A DNA stretch of 64,000 bases from Spodoptera frugiperda (lineage: Eukaryota > Arthropoda > Insecta > Lepidoptera > Noctuidae). The stretch covers positions 1,922,001-1,986,000 of the forward strand of contig NC_064234.1 in assembly GCF_023101765.2 (NCBI RefSeq), given 5' to 3'. Numbering within the stretch: the stretch's first letter is position 1; each line of letters begins with the position of its first letter. The translations under genes were made by a program, and so were the position numbers. Positions 57,701-63,368 of the stretch are shown here, piece after piece. The notes beneath the pieces are model-generated. The model saw only the letters and a list, made by a program, of their open reading frames with translations, was not told the origin of the DNA and did no database searches.

Positions 57701-60700
57701 TATGTACATATTACGATATTTTTATTAAAATGTTTATAACTAAATCAGCAATAAAGTTAAACCAAGGACAGTTACTGATGCATTTAACTAGATGCAACCT
57801 TGCTTCCATGAATTTAGTTTTTGTGATATGAAAAATAAACTGTTTAATATATACATAATATGCAATATGCATCAAGATTTTTGCGACGCTCTCGTGTGGG
57901 TGCTAAATTACTTCGTGCCAAAACAATGACATAATGACACTCAAATTGCTTTATCAATTGAAAAATATGTAATAAATAAGTACGTGCATTCAGGCAATCA
58001 AATAACTGTACATATTATATAGTTAATGTTAAAAAGTTGTACTTGTGAATACTTCAGTACTAAGGAAGTCACTTATCCAAAGAAACTATTAATAGAATAA
58101 CTACGCAAAATAGTATTTTATTAGGTTATTTTAAAGACTACTTGCATTTTGACATCCTATTAACTATTAAAATCTGACACTTACCACACAATAATAAGAT
58201 TTAAAATTCAATTAGTGGCTGTATTCTTCAATATGAATAGTTCAGTATTAGGAAAGCCAGGATATCAACGCCTGTTTGTCGTGATATGAATGCATAACAA
58301 GTGAGTTCACTTAGGTCATTCAACGCAGACTGATCGAACTTTTTTAGTGCCGGATTAACCGAGTACTAAGGAGTAGATTGCTAGATATATTGCTACAAGA
58401 CCCCGCAAAAGATGTCCCATATAACTAACTAAAGCCAAAGGTATTCTCGGGCCAATTCAATGGTAAGCATTCAGCTTACTAATGGTATATCGGTTTTTAA
58501 AAACAATTCAGTATTTTTTAAGAAAACATCTACGTGTATGGTTGGCACATGTAGGTTGAGTCGATTTGGTTGCTCGCGAGTGTATATTTTTCGTGGATTC
58601 TAATGATATCACAGAACTATGTATAATTATAAAAGGATATAATTAAATATATAGTATATAACTACCTACAACAGGAAATTATAAATTATATTTCTAGGAT
58701 TAATTAATATGAATAATCTAAAGAGTTATGATTTAAATGCTTCGGCACGAATGGGCCGGCCATACCAGAGTGATGCCTCACAGAAAACCGACGTGATACA
58801 ACGCTAGCTTTGTGTTTCGTTGTGTGATTGAGATCCAGTCCCCGATTCTCCAACAACCCCTAAATTCCTAACCCCAAAAAGCTGGCAAACGCCTCTGTTG
58901 TTTCGTGTGTTCATGCGGCGGCGATTGCTTACCATCAGGCGATCTGTCTGCGCGTTTACCGGCTATTAGATACCATTGAAAAAGGCAATATGAGTACCTA
59001 TTTAAGTAAAAAAAAGTGTACTTAAGTCTTGCAGTAAAACCCTGACAGTAATTCCCTCGTTAATGTCATAAATGTGCAATTAGTCAGTATTTACTAGATA
59101 GTGTCATAGGTCTTAGTTGTGTTTAAAACCTTTGATATAATACCTATTCCTAGGCATTATGCATTGCCCTCTACGGAGCCCCTGTTGGGCGCCGAACCTG
59201 ATGCGGCGGCCAGCTCGGGCGCTGCTCACGTCCCAGAGGGTCATGGCCATTCGAGTGATCCGCGGATATCGCACGATCTCCGGAGAGGCGGCTAACCTCC
59301 TTGCCGGACTCCCGCCGTGGGATTTGGAGGCGAAGGTGCTCGCGCGCGTCTTTAGTTTGCGCGCCGACGCGCGTCGCCGGGGCGAAACTCCACTGCCGCG
59401 CCAGATTAGTGCGTGGCGGGACGAGCTCCGGCGCGATCTCATGGCGGAATATGAGTACCTATTTAAGTAAAAAAAAGTGTACTTAAGTCTTGCAGTAAAA
59501 CCCTGACAGTAATTCCCTCGTTAATGTCATAAATGTGCAATTAGTCAGTATTTACTAGATAGTGTCATAGGTCTTAGTTGTGTTAGTAACTTAGTGCCAT
59601 AATACCTATACCTATGCATAGTATGCATACATGCATTGTGTGCATGTTTCGAAATAAAAACTTTTTCCTATATGGCTTATTCTGCTACTTGACACTTTAT
59701 GTGAAATAAATAAATGTTTTGGGGTCACTATGTATTAGGTATCTAATATTTTCATGGTTTTGGTGAGATTAAAAAGAATTTTAAACTAGTTTATTTTTAA
59801 ATTAACTAAACACAGCTTTTTATTCACGTACATATACGTAACTCAGAAAAGCTCTACTAGTTTCGAGTCACAGAGGGACTCTTCATCATAAGCAGAGTGC
59901 CTATGTGACTCGAAACTAGTAGAGCTTTTTAACTAGTTATATTCACGTGAATAAACCGTTGTTTTTATTTAATTTTGAATCTCTCACGATACTTATTATT
60001 GTACAAAAATATAGTAATATACACATAGACGTATCTACTTTATATTTTGATACCATCGATCTTATAAGCCGTAGCTATAGGAAGCCTTACGATGCAGTAA
60101 GATGGCCTGAATTAATGACGTCAGTTACTTTGTCAGCGTATTATAAAGAGTATGCATTTTTTATTAGGCTTCTTAAACACAGGTGATCCAGTACAGTATC
60201 TACAATTCATTCATTTTCATTCTGTAAAAGTAACAAATAAGAATGCAATGTTTCGCAGCTGCATCTGGCTTGTCGCTTAGTGCCCCAGATTTGCTTACGG
60301 TGCTTACTTTAACTAGTTATTTGTCGAAAGTTTACAAAAACTAGATTTGGTATGCCAAAAACGGAACTTTACATTTTAAAAATAGACTGGGCTTATGAAT
60401 TCTTTGGTTGTAAACACGACGTTTCACAAGAAAATCAAATATTTAAGATTGCACAAAAAAAAAACAAGTTAGTACCTAAAACGAAAATATGTGTAATAAT
60501 GTTAGAGAATAGTGTTTCCACACAGTATCAATATTGGTACCGACCGGAGCTTACACACAATCATAGACATAGATTCCATTCCATATTATTATCATGGTAC
60601 TTATGGAGTTTCTCATCTATTGATAAGATAGCAGATATCAGACTCAATGCCATACATATTTTGCACTTCCCTATGTCCTACAAAAACTATGTACAATATG

Positions 60701-62448
60701 TAAAAACTTATGTATTGATTTTTTTTAATAATAAATTATCTAATACTTGTTTGTGGTATAAGGCATTTAGGCACTTAGCTGGAAATGTCATAAACTGGAT
60801 GTGTAATAAATAAATATCAGGATGTTAGCCATGACCTAAAAATCTATTACTTTTTTTTTGGATTTAACTTGTATGAACTTCCAAGTGTACTTCAAAAAAT
60901 ATTGTCCTACGTTAACATTTACTATTGTTTTATTCTCAGGTTAACTAGTCATATCATAATAAACGTTAGAATCATTTGCAAATTTTTTACCTTAACTTAA
61001 ACTGATTAACAACTTGTTTAAACAATAATTAATCTATGTATTAAATTGATATATAAAATTGACATTCAGTTTAATTTAAAAATTTTCACAAAAATTATAC
61101 CAAATTTTTCCGATCTAGATTAGACATTAAAAGAATACATGTGCATAGATCACTGAGCTAGCTTATTTGGTATGCCTAATAACTTATGTATGCTGAATAC
61201 CTACCAGACTCCCAGTCTATGATATAATATGAATGTCTAATGTTGAAGAGATTGAAAGATTTCAAATTAATTCAATATGGATCATATTATAAGCAGCTAT
61301 TGTTGTATCTGACTTTGTAATTCTTTAAAATAAATATTTGAACATTATTTTCTTGTTACAATACCTACTTTGTAAAGAGAGTTGTAAAAGATTTTTTTTA
61401 CATAAATCATGTTTATGTTTCATAATAAATCAATCTATAATTTTATGTTCATATAATTTATGTTGTGATGTAAAATGTTGGAAATAACTCCTGTCTATCA
61501 CACAATGTATTTTTATCAATTTTTTTTTAATAAATATAAAATGGTCACTTCAGGTCTACCGCACAATGTATTTTTTATCACATATTTAATACATGACAAA
61601 ATAAACATGAATGTGAAAAATATTAGTTTAGACTTCATTGAACAGTTGTCCATTTAAAAAATGTTAAATTAATTAACTTACTTACATTAATTTATTGTAT
61701 TTTAATTTGGGATAAATTACATTGAATATTACTTATATGGACCAAATACAATAGTGATTAATTCAGCAACTATGTGATGTAATATTAAACTACTATCTAT
61801 AAATACAACAATAATAATTGGTGGTTAATATTCTATGGGTATCGTATGACCAGTTATCTATGAGATCCATGTCCCAAACATCACATTCAACCTTGAAACA
61901 TGTGACATAAAGTTTATATTTGCATAACATATCTATTTCAAGCATTTTATTTGAAGATGGTTGAATACAATTAATACTTGGGCACTTAAGATATTTTAAA
62001 TTCCCGTCAGTATGTTCAGTTAATGAAATTATTATTATTTAATAGTTTGGCATTGAATAGTATGAGGAAAACTAAAGTTTTAGTGGTTTATTTTAATTAT
62101 AGGCATGTAATTTTAGACTGTATATGGTGCTATTATTCTTATCACAATTCTGAAAAAAATATTGTACAATGTACCAGTGATAACTGTCCTAATATAACAA
62201 ATTCAGGGTTTCTTTAGAACGTCTAATTAAAGTATCTAAATGGCGCGAATTTTCTAATATTGTGCAATTTTTTTTTAATAGTATATTATAAAACAGGTTT
62301 GATAATTTGTTTCACATACCTTGAGTTTCAGGAGCTCTATATCACCTTCCAGAGCCAACTTGAGGCGTTTCCAATCGAAGGAGGCAGTTTTTCTGTATTT
62401 ATCCAGAGGCCCGCTCGGGAGATCGGGAACGAAACTCAAGTCTTCCAT
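30610..62448 (-). CDS. ACOX3: Peroxisomal acyl-CoA oxidase, ACOX3 (pristanoyl-CoA oxidase) type, 13 exons, complete
   Basis: Exons in order: 62448-62320, 51961-51800, 49646-49488, 47457-47310, 42016-41842, 35129-34987, 34320-34187, 33774-33652, 33090-32971, 32389-32155, 31844-31546, 31255-31115, 30711-30610. All introns are GT-AG and the phases agree, giving 689 residues (family about 700). The enzyme oxidises acyl-CoA to 2-trans-enoyl-CoA with FAD and reduces O2 to H2O2, the first step of peroxisomal beta-oxidation; ACOX3 handles branched chains in vertebrates. Visible landmarks: N-terminal helical part (PDLPSGPLDKYR, DPLFAHNT), flavin-region ALTEIAHGSDARLMRTTATY (156-175), YRIPRENLLNRTADVT, REACGGHGYL (421-430) and TYEGDNNV, whose Glu449 aligns with the catalytic base. 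The C-terminus SKI is a PTS1 variant. ACOX1-type is the alternative, but YRIPRENLLNRTADVT and REACGGHGYL fit ACOX3 better. Confidence 0.9.
30712..31114 (-). other. ACOX3 intron 12
   Basis: A 403-bp intron with nothing else recognised. Confidence 0.7.
31115..31255 (-). CDS. ACOX3: ACOX3 exon 12
   Basis: Forty-seven codons, phase 0: GESLARLLRDAILELCTELK, then VSIVDALAPTDFVLNSVLGK. It matches the ACOX C-terminal domain. The PTDFVLNSxLG motif is typical of ACOX3. It is bounded by TTTACAG and GTAAGA. Confidence 0.9.
31546..31844 (-). CDS. ACOX3: ACOX3 exon 11
   Basis: Starts after the strong acceptor CTCTCTTACAG with two bases completing a Phe codon. It then reads ITSTYRWLICWLLKETHDKY, KFEARARSQVYKWRELT and LYGLWSLDQHLVELYQGGYS. 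A second acceptor 19 bases further in (before ATGGCTTATAT) was rejected: it needs a weaker donor and loses the ITSTYR residues, which fit the family. Confidence 0.88.
31845..32154 (-). other. ACOX3 intron 10, mostly a fossil LINE
   Basis: A 310-bp intron, of which about 230 bp is a reverse-transcriptase remnant in the same orientation as the gene (see the entry at 31918-32152). Confidence 0.7.
31918..32152 (-). pseudogene. LINE (Jockey/CR1 group) reverse transcriptase fragment in ACOX3 intron 10
   Basis: The minus strand encodes FCDLSKAFDS next to the exon 10 donor. About 60 codons later it encodes LGVPQGAVLGPKFIL (31949-31962 codes for GVPQG). These are the motif A and motif B regions of non-LTR reverse transcriptases at their normal spacing. 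Stops in between show decay. The clade within Jockey/CR1 is not certain. Confidence 0.7.
32155..32389 (-). CDS. ACOX3: ACOX3 exon 10
   Basis: CANLGDIRSNHEATVTYEGD, then NNVLSQQTGNWLLRQ, ending KTRE plus one base before donor GTGAGT. It carries the YEG motif; its Glu (residue 449) corresponds to the catalytic base of acyl-CoA oxidases and dehydrogenases. Confidence 0.88.
32390..32970 (-). other. ACOX3 intron 9
   Basis: A 581-bp intron containing a SINE A copy in the opposite orientation (32446-32632). Nothing else was seen. Confidence 0.7.
32446..32632 (+). repeat. SINE A copy
   Basis: TTTCTCAGTAGTAGCACATG, GACATTAGGCTCACCCTCT, TATGGGACTTATAACA and CCCCTTCGCGGATAAAAGGC. The body and 3' end are present; the tRNA head is missing. 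Confidence 0.75.
32971..33090 (-). CDS. ACOX3: ACOX3 exon 9
   Basis: SEAVSEIHAMVSCSKPLLTW, then QQCREACGGHGYLK. The REACGGHGYL block (residues 421-430) is the strongest ACOX signature in the gene. It has forty codons, phase 0. Confidence 0.92.
33091..33651 (-). other. ACOX3 intron 8
   Basis: A 561-bp intron with a SINE A 3' end fragment (33123-33166) and T-rich DNA. Nothing else was seen. Confidence 0.65.
33123..33166 (+). repeat. SINE A 3' end fragment
   Basis: TAGCACCTCTGTCAACCCCT followed by TCGGGGATAAAAGGCGTGAT. Only the family's last ~45 bp remain. Confidence 0.65.
33652..33774 (-). CDS. ACOX3: ACOX3 exon 8
   Basis: QWRLFGYVAAAVVFRMYIEN, then FSRVYLNIVEKSNAGLKVDN. It fits the family's QQWRLxPYLAA...F region. 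It has forty-one codons, phase 0, between TTGTTCAG and GTGAGT. Confidence 0.9.
33775..34186 (-). other. ACOX3 intron 7
   Basis: A 412-bp intron, half of it a repeat C copy on the opposite strand. Confidence 0.65.
33846..34055 (+). repeat. Repeat family C copy with local inverted duplication
   Basis: GGGGGTTAGGAATTTAAGGG, GGGGATTGGGAAGG, TGTTTCACGTCGG and GTGCCGAAGCATGGC are shared by all C copies. Here GTGAGGCCGTGG (33980-33991) is followed by its perfect inverse (34004-34015), which the other copies lack. Confidence 0.65.
34187..34320 (-). CDS. ACOX3: ACOX3 exon 7
   Basis: After a Gly codon split from exon 6 it reads RIGIMQESCHSIASAVAIAI, then RYAATRTQFGERDNEISLIE and YELH. R-x(2)-ATR-x-QFG is a conserved family segment. 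It ends in phase 0 before GTTAGT. Confidence 0.9.
34321..34986 (-). other. ACOX3 intron 6
   Basis: A 666-bp intron with one family B copy on the opposite strand (34628-34806). Confidence 0.65.
34628..34806 (+). repeat. Family B retroposon copy
   Basis: GATGCGGAGCTGTGGTCTAC, TTTTTCAGTCAGTAAGAGTT, CCAAGGCGGGAGAAATCATT. A degraded A-rich end follows. Confidence 0.6.
34987..35129 (-). CDS. ACOX3: ACOX3 exon 6
   Basis: FIMFNQYRIPRENLLNRTAD, then VTEEGIYESSFSDPSKILGA. The YRIPRENLLNRTADVT stretch is diagnostic for ACOX3-type oxidases. One base completes a Gly from exon 5, and one base is left over for exon 7. Confidence 0.92.
35208..35367. mobile_element. Small MITE with 15-bp perfect inverted ends and TA flanks
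   Basis: AGATAAGGGCCGAAG at 35210-35224 is repeated inversely at 35351-35365, each bounded outside by TA. A TA duplication suits Tc1/mariner-type elements. The interior is AT-rich and non-coding. Confidence 0.55.
35972..36262 (+). repeat. Repeat family C, near full-length copy
   Basis: Runs from TATGGAACACGCCGGTAATC through GTATCACCTGATGGTAAGCA and GGGTTAGGAATTTAAGGG to GTGCCGAAGCATGGC. Other long copies are at 53322 (+), 54046 (-) and 58736 (-). Confidence 0.7.
36540..36722 (-). repeat. Dispersed repeat H copy
   Basis: The reverse of GGTTTCACCCGCTCTGCTC, ACTTTCCTCGATAAATATAC and CCAGTAGTTCCGGAGATTAG corresponds to the copy at 17635-17810. Confidence 0.6.
36733..38606. mobile_element. Candidate 1.9-kb DNA element with subterminal TTATAAG-type repeats
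   Basis: ACCCAACTAGCAAAATCA at 36733 is a near-inverse of the end at 38591-38606 (ACCCAACAAGCAAAGT on the reverse strand). Within about 330-550 bp of both ends, variants of CTTATAA or CCTATAA recur many times. The centre has a hairpin at 37494-37522 and no convincing protein. No target duplication was found. It could be a non-autonomous DNA transposon; chance similarity of the ends cannot be excluded. Confidence 0.45.
38750..38889. repeat. MITE family F-like copy
   Basis: ACTAAAAACAACAGACGGTT, CTGCTCATGACAA, CTGTGACCCGAAACTAATAG and GTAAACCGTTTTTTAATT. The ends are approximate inverses, as at 24915. Confidence 0.5.
40445..40535 (+). repeat. SINE A tRNA-like head fragment
   Basis: B-box-like GGGTTCAATTCTCGGATCGG, followed by CAAAGCATTATTAGGTT, the start of the family body. 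The rest is degraded. Confidence 0.5.
40876..41164 (-). mobile_element. SINE A, near full-length copy
   Basis: Read in reverse: GACTGCCTCGATGGTTGATT head with GGTCGCAAGTGCGACTGCTG, then AGCACGGAATCTGGAATTG-like body, ACATGGGATG, and 3' end CCCCTTCTGGGATAAAAGGG. It spans head to tail at about 289 bp. Confidence 0.7.
41842..42016 (-). CDS. ACOX3: ACOX3 exon 5
   Basis: RTCTHTLLFAQLITPDGTNH, then GLHGFLVPIRNPETLETYPG and LIVGDMGEKIGVNGIDN. It fits the middle beta domain (AQL...GLHxFxVPIR...PGxxVGDxGxKxGxxxIDNG). Gly codons are split at both ends. Confidence 0.92.
42217..42472. mobile_element. Palindromic MITE with ATTA flanks
   Basis: The element is 42221-42468, with ATTA at 42217-42220 and 42469-42472. 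It starts GTCCGTC and ends GACGGAC. Further in, ATTAGACACGTATTTTT is mirrored by an inverse copy near 42425-42444. An inner pair, ACGTCACTATAGAGTA and TACTCTAAAGTGACGT, surrounds the centre. It is 248 bp and non-coding. Confidence 0.7.
42525..42606 (+). repeat. SINE A 3' part
   Basis: AGGACTTATACCATCAATTG, GGGTGTACATTGCATAGTGG and TCCCTTCGGGGATTAGAGGC. Confidence 0.65.
43045..43314 (-). repeat. Family B retroposon, longest copy
   Basis: Carries the standard B core plus an additional 5' part (CCCGTCTGTGGTGGTCTGAT and GTCGGGCGGCGAGCTACCC on the + strand). The T-run at 43053-43061 is the A-tail on the minus strand. Confidence 0.65.
43715..43800 (-). repeat. Interspersed repeat family D fragment
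   Basis: AGCGTTCATAGGCC, ACCATCAGGTGGGCCATGTG and TCTTGCCACCGTCGTGGTAT are the inverse of the piece at 4118-4197. Confidence 0.55.
44190..44360 (+). repeat. SINE J (tRNA-like) copy
   Basis: GTGCCGATTCCCGCACGGAG, TGTGTGATCC, GTTGTTTCGGGTCTAGATGT, then ACTTGTATGTACGCACC. It parallels 23370-23562. Confidence 0.65.
44980..45155 (+). repeat. Family B retroposon, 3'-truncated copy
   Basis: Includes the extended 5' part (ACTTCGCCGCCCGACCAGAA) and core (AGTAGGAACGGGGTG, TTTTTAGTCAGTAAGAGTCT), stopping just after GACAC. Confidence 0.6.
46464..46548 (-). repeat. RTE LINE 3' end scrap
   Basis: TATCATCATTATCAGCCTGT and TGCTGGACATAGGCCTCTC, then CGCATCCAACCACTACCAGC. This is the same end as the better copy at 49820-49983, but with an internal deletion. 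Confidence 0.6.
47310..47457 (-). CDS. ACOX3: ACOX3 exon 4
   Basis: TLASFALTEIAHGSDARLMR, then TTATYDPEHKQFVIHTPDFE and AAKCWVGNL. It is the flavin/substrate-binding part of the middle domain (FALTE...HGS...TTAxYD...FVIHTPDFEAAK). It ends in phase 1. Confidence 0.93.
47690..47825 (+). repeat. Repeat family C fragment
   Basis: CCTCTGGTAACCTCACTTAC, ACACAACGCAAGCGTTGTTT and GAGGCCGTGGTATCACTCCG, the 3' half of the family. Confidence 0.6.
48327..48480 (+). mobile_element. Family B retroposon with 10-bp target-site duplication
   Basis: GCCTATTATA occurs at 48317-48326 and again at 48481-48490, around a 154-bp B unit ending in an A-run. This is the second clean duplication for the family. The target was a palindrome: the right copy continues as an inverse repeat. 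Confidence 0.8.
49290..49409. mobile_element. MITE family E copy
   Basis: Starts TACTCTTAGTATGAGTTTGC and ends with a partly mutated inverse (CAACGTAAAGC ... ATACTAAGGGTA). The interior is CGAGAGCGCGTTCGGCGCTG then GATTGGTTGGTTCATTCGC. Parts of the same sequence are at 25445, 25692 and 57203. Confidence 0.65.
49488..49646 (-). CDS. ACOX3: ACOX3 exon 3
   Basis: TRTIMTINEAVQSLNPSVSV, then KMAIGIYLFSNALLSLGTER and HHKFYEATFVNRE. It has fifty-three codons, phase 0. LLSLGTxRH is a family landmark at the end of the N-terminal domain. Confidence 0.9.
49820..49983 (-). pseudogene. 5'-truncated RTE-clade LINE: end of reverse transcriptase ORF
   Basis: Reads without interruption LGKRIVERPPANWSDDIRKV, then TGSGWMRRPEDRAQWRAIGE and AYVQHWPRTG, followed by TGA TGA TGA. 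The GRPP-x-RW-x-DD...GWMR...DR-x-W-x(3)-GEAYVQ-x-W ending and trinucleotide tail are typical of RTE elements in Lepidoptera. Its intact frame suggests a fairly recent, 5'-truncated insertion. Confidence 0.75.
51390..51545 (+). repeat. Dispersed repeat K copy
   Basis: AATATTATAAATGCGAAAGT, GAGATGAAATTTGGAACAGA and AACCCGCGGGCGAAGCCGAT. It is a common moth repeat of unknown parent and matches 13005-13140. Confidence 0.55.
51800..51961 (-). CDS. ACOX3: ACOX3 exon 2
   Basis: YKIWQTLEKDPLFAHNTVNP, then TVEEQKRITQLQLKKINEYK and FHTKEMVNSSYSRR. It fits the acyl-CoA oxidase N-terminal domain (LExDPLFA). It has fifty-four codons, phase 0, between GTTTCAG and GTAAGA. Confidence 0.9.
52109..52247 (+). 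repeat. Family B retroposon copy
   Basis: TGGGGCTCCGGCTCGAAGAG, AAGAGTCTGACATTCCTCGC and CCAAGGCGGGAGAAGTCATT. Confidence 0.65.
53322..53612 (+). repeat. Repeat family C, near full-length copy
   Basis: From CATCACGCCGGTAAACAAGC through TATCACCTGATGGTAAGCAA to ATGCCGAAGCATGGCTCTCG. Confidence 0.7.
54046..54308 (-). repeat. Repeat family C, near full-length copy
   Basis: Inverse orientation: GGGAGAGCCATGCTTTGACA, AAAACCGACGTGAAACAACG, CCATGGGCGGCGGCGATTGC and CGTCTGCTCGTTAACCG. It lies about 430 bp from an opposite-strand C copy, so the pair is itself an inverted repeat. Confidence 0.7.
54611..54881 (-). mobile_element. SINE A, near full-length copy
   Basis: Inverse of the family: ACGCCTTTTATCCCCGAAGG at the 3' end, AAGTCCCATATGATGAGCC in the body, and CCGAGACCCTTTGCCCAGCG with CGACGAACAAGGCAGT in the head. 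Confidence 0.7.
55305..55450 (+). repeat. Repeat L copy
   Basis: GCCAGCGGTTTCGCCCGCGT, GGGATAAAAAGTATTCTATC, AATTTCATCAAAATTCGTTC and AGTAGTTTCAGC. The ATTTCATCAAAAT...CAG(T)AG block also appears near 19097 and 45188. It is a widespread lepidopteran repeat. Confidence 0.6.
57203..57361. mobile_element. MITE family E, best copy
   Basis: About 32-bp terminal inverted repeats: 57203 starts GTGCCCTTAGTATAAGTTTG and the end is its near-perfect inverse, finishing CATACTAAGGGTAC. The interior also folds, with CCGAAACGAGAGCGC and CTGATTGGTTGG facing CCAATCAGAGAGCCG and CTCGTTTCG. There is no coding capacity. Target duplications are not clear. Confidence 0.75.
57511..57667 (+). repeat. Family B retroposon copy
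   Basis: GAAGCTGCGGACTGCAGG, GGGACTCCGGCTCGAAAAGC, AAAGAGTCTGACACTCCCTC, GTCATTGGATGATTTTACCC, then an A-run. Confidence 0.65.
58736..58972 (-). repeat. Repeat family C copy
   Basis: Inverse orientation: TGCTTCGGCACGAATGGGCC, AAAACCGACGTGATACAACG, CGGCGGCGATTGCTTACCAT. Confidence 0.65.
58987..59123 (+). repeat. R1-type LINE 3' end, upstream copy of a 137-bp direct repeat
   Basis: As read, it is base-for-base the same as 59448-59584. It starts within the last codons of the LINE ORF (ending LFK then TAA) and continues through its 3' UTR. Confidence 0.65.
59150..59584 (+). pseudogene. 5'-truncated R1-type LINE: C-terminus of ORF2 plus 3' UTR
   Basis: The frame to the TAA at 59468-59470 reads TSQRVMAIRVIRGYRTISGE, then AANLLAGLPPWDLEAKVLAR and ends EYEYLFK. 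The RV(A/M)xRVIRGYRTxSxEAAxLLAGxPP pattern is the end of R1-clade reverse transcriptases. This part is GC-rich, unlike its flanks. The identical 137-bp end lies just upstream, so two truncated copies sit head to tail. The ATG at 59159 is probably not a real start. Confidence 0.65.
59800..59962. repeat. MITE family F copy with long inner palindrome
   Basis: AAAAGCTCTACTAGTTTCGA at about 59849 is inverted at about 59911-59930 (TCGAAACTAGTAGAGCTTTT). Between them lies CAGAGGGACTCTTCATCAT, as in the copy at 24915. Confidence 0.6.
60352..60813 (+). CDS. Unrecognised 153-codon open frame in ACOX3 intron 1
   Basis: MPKTELYILKIDWAYEFFGC begins a 153-residue frame with many aromatic residues (SWYLWSFSS, YKNYVQYVKTYV), ending WMCNK. 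I recognise no family. An 80-codon frame at 59947-60186 (ending FIRLLKHR) is in the same register, separated by stops at 60184-60186, 60235-60237 and 60307-60309. Base composition is AT-rich like the flanks, unlike the GC-rich exons nearby, which argues against a host gene. Options are a dead mobile-element or foreign gene, or chance. My rough estimate is about 0.1 such frames expected by chance in 64 kb. Low confidence that it is expressed. Confidence 0.2.
   Translation: MPKTELYILKIDWAYEFFGCKHDVSQENQIFKIAQKKNKLVPKTKICVIMLENSVSTQYQYWYRPELTHNHRHRFHSILLSWYLWSFSSIDKIADIRLNAIHILHFPMSYKNYVQYVKTYVLIFFNNKLSNTCLWYKAFRHLAGNVINWMCNK
62320..62448 (-). CDS. ACOX3: ACOX3 exon 1 coding part
   Basis: The ATG at 62448-62446 (context AGTATGG, good for initiation) starts MEDLSFVPDLPSGPLDKYRK, then TASFDWKRLKLALEGDIELL and KLK before donor GTATGT. 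PD(L/F)P-x-GPLD-x-YR is the family's N-terminus. The TTTTAG just before the ATG could be an acceptor from a 5' UTR exon. Confidence 0.88.
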
Positions 62449-63057
62449 ACTAAAACACAATTTCACGATTTAATTCAACCTTCTTACACTAATAATGGTT
62501 ATGAGCGCGCACCAATTTTTATTACACCGGATGACTAAACATACAGGGACATTTTAAATTCCCTCGCTGATATTCAAGGCGATATGTGAAGTATGAACTA
62601 GTCGGGCGGGCGTGCTGTTTCTATACAACTCTCACCTTGACTATGAATGGGACGATAAAAGTATTTGTTAATAAACTGTAGGCCGTCCGTTTACTAGATG
62701 TTACGAACGAGACTGATAATTTTTGTGGACGTTTAAAGAGGGAAAGCGTATGATAACGTAAATGCGGCGCACGGCTATTTTATTGGGCACACCGCTCACA
62801 CACACACGTCATACATCGTATGATCGGTTGAACTGTCATTACCGTCACTGTCAAGTTAACTGTCACTAGCTTTGACAACACATGTCAAAGTTTCGAATAC
62901 GTTTCGTTTCTAAGTTTCAATACGTATTTCACTTCAACAGGTATAACATTTTTTTATTGGTTTATTCAAGGTTTATTGTATTATTTTATATATTTTTATA
63001 TAAATGTTATAGCTATCATAAAAAACTTATGTTTAAGATTCTATTATATATTTTTAG

Positions 63058-63094
63058 TTAAACTTTCCTCAATTATGTATTGAGGAAAGTTTAA
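63058..63094. repeat. Perfect 16-bp inverted repeat, 5-base loop
   Basis: TTAAACTTTCCTCAAT (63058-63073), TATGT, then the exact inverse (63079-63094). Confidence 0.8.
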
Positions 63095-63250
63095 TCATCA
63101 ATGAACATAACAAAACGATATACTTTTTTATTATGTGGTACACGGTGCAATAACAAATACAATGCAATGCAATAACAAACACATTTTGTATAATTTATAA
63201 AGAGACCACTATTTAAATTTAAATTTACTCATTAGTTAATATAACTCGCA

Positions 63251-63368
63251 GTACTACTGCCATCTATTGGGATTTATTAGTACAATTACAACACGCATGC
63301 TCAAGAGTCGATGACATTACTTGAGTTGGTGTTTGCTTGTAAAAAATCTCAATAGATGGCAGCACCAG
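63251..63368. repeat. Small inverted-repeat element
   Basis: CTACTGCCATCTATTGGGAT near 63253 faces ATCTCAATAGATGGCAGCAC near 63347. The imperfect arms are about 20-25 bp, 118 bp in all. It is probably a MITE. Confidence 0.45.

Larger units (their letters stand above)
51962..62319 (-). other. ACOX3 intron 1
   Basis: A 10.4-kb intron. It holds B copies (52109, 57511), C copies (53322, 54046, 58736), SINE A (54611), an L repeat (55305), MITE E (57203), tandem R1-type LINE ends (58987-59584), MITE F (59800) and an unexplained AT-rich stretch with long open frames (59947-62217). Confidence 0.6.

Noticed and set aside
59113..59442. 109-codon minus-strand Arg/Ser-rich frame
   Set aside because: It is antisense to the GC-rich R1-type LINE fragment, whose plus-strand translation is recognisable.
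63058..63094. microRNA precursor
   Set aside because: The stem is only 16 bp; precursors need about 30 bp or more.
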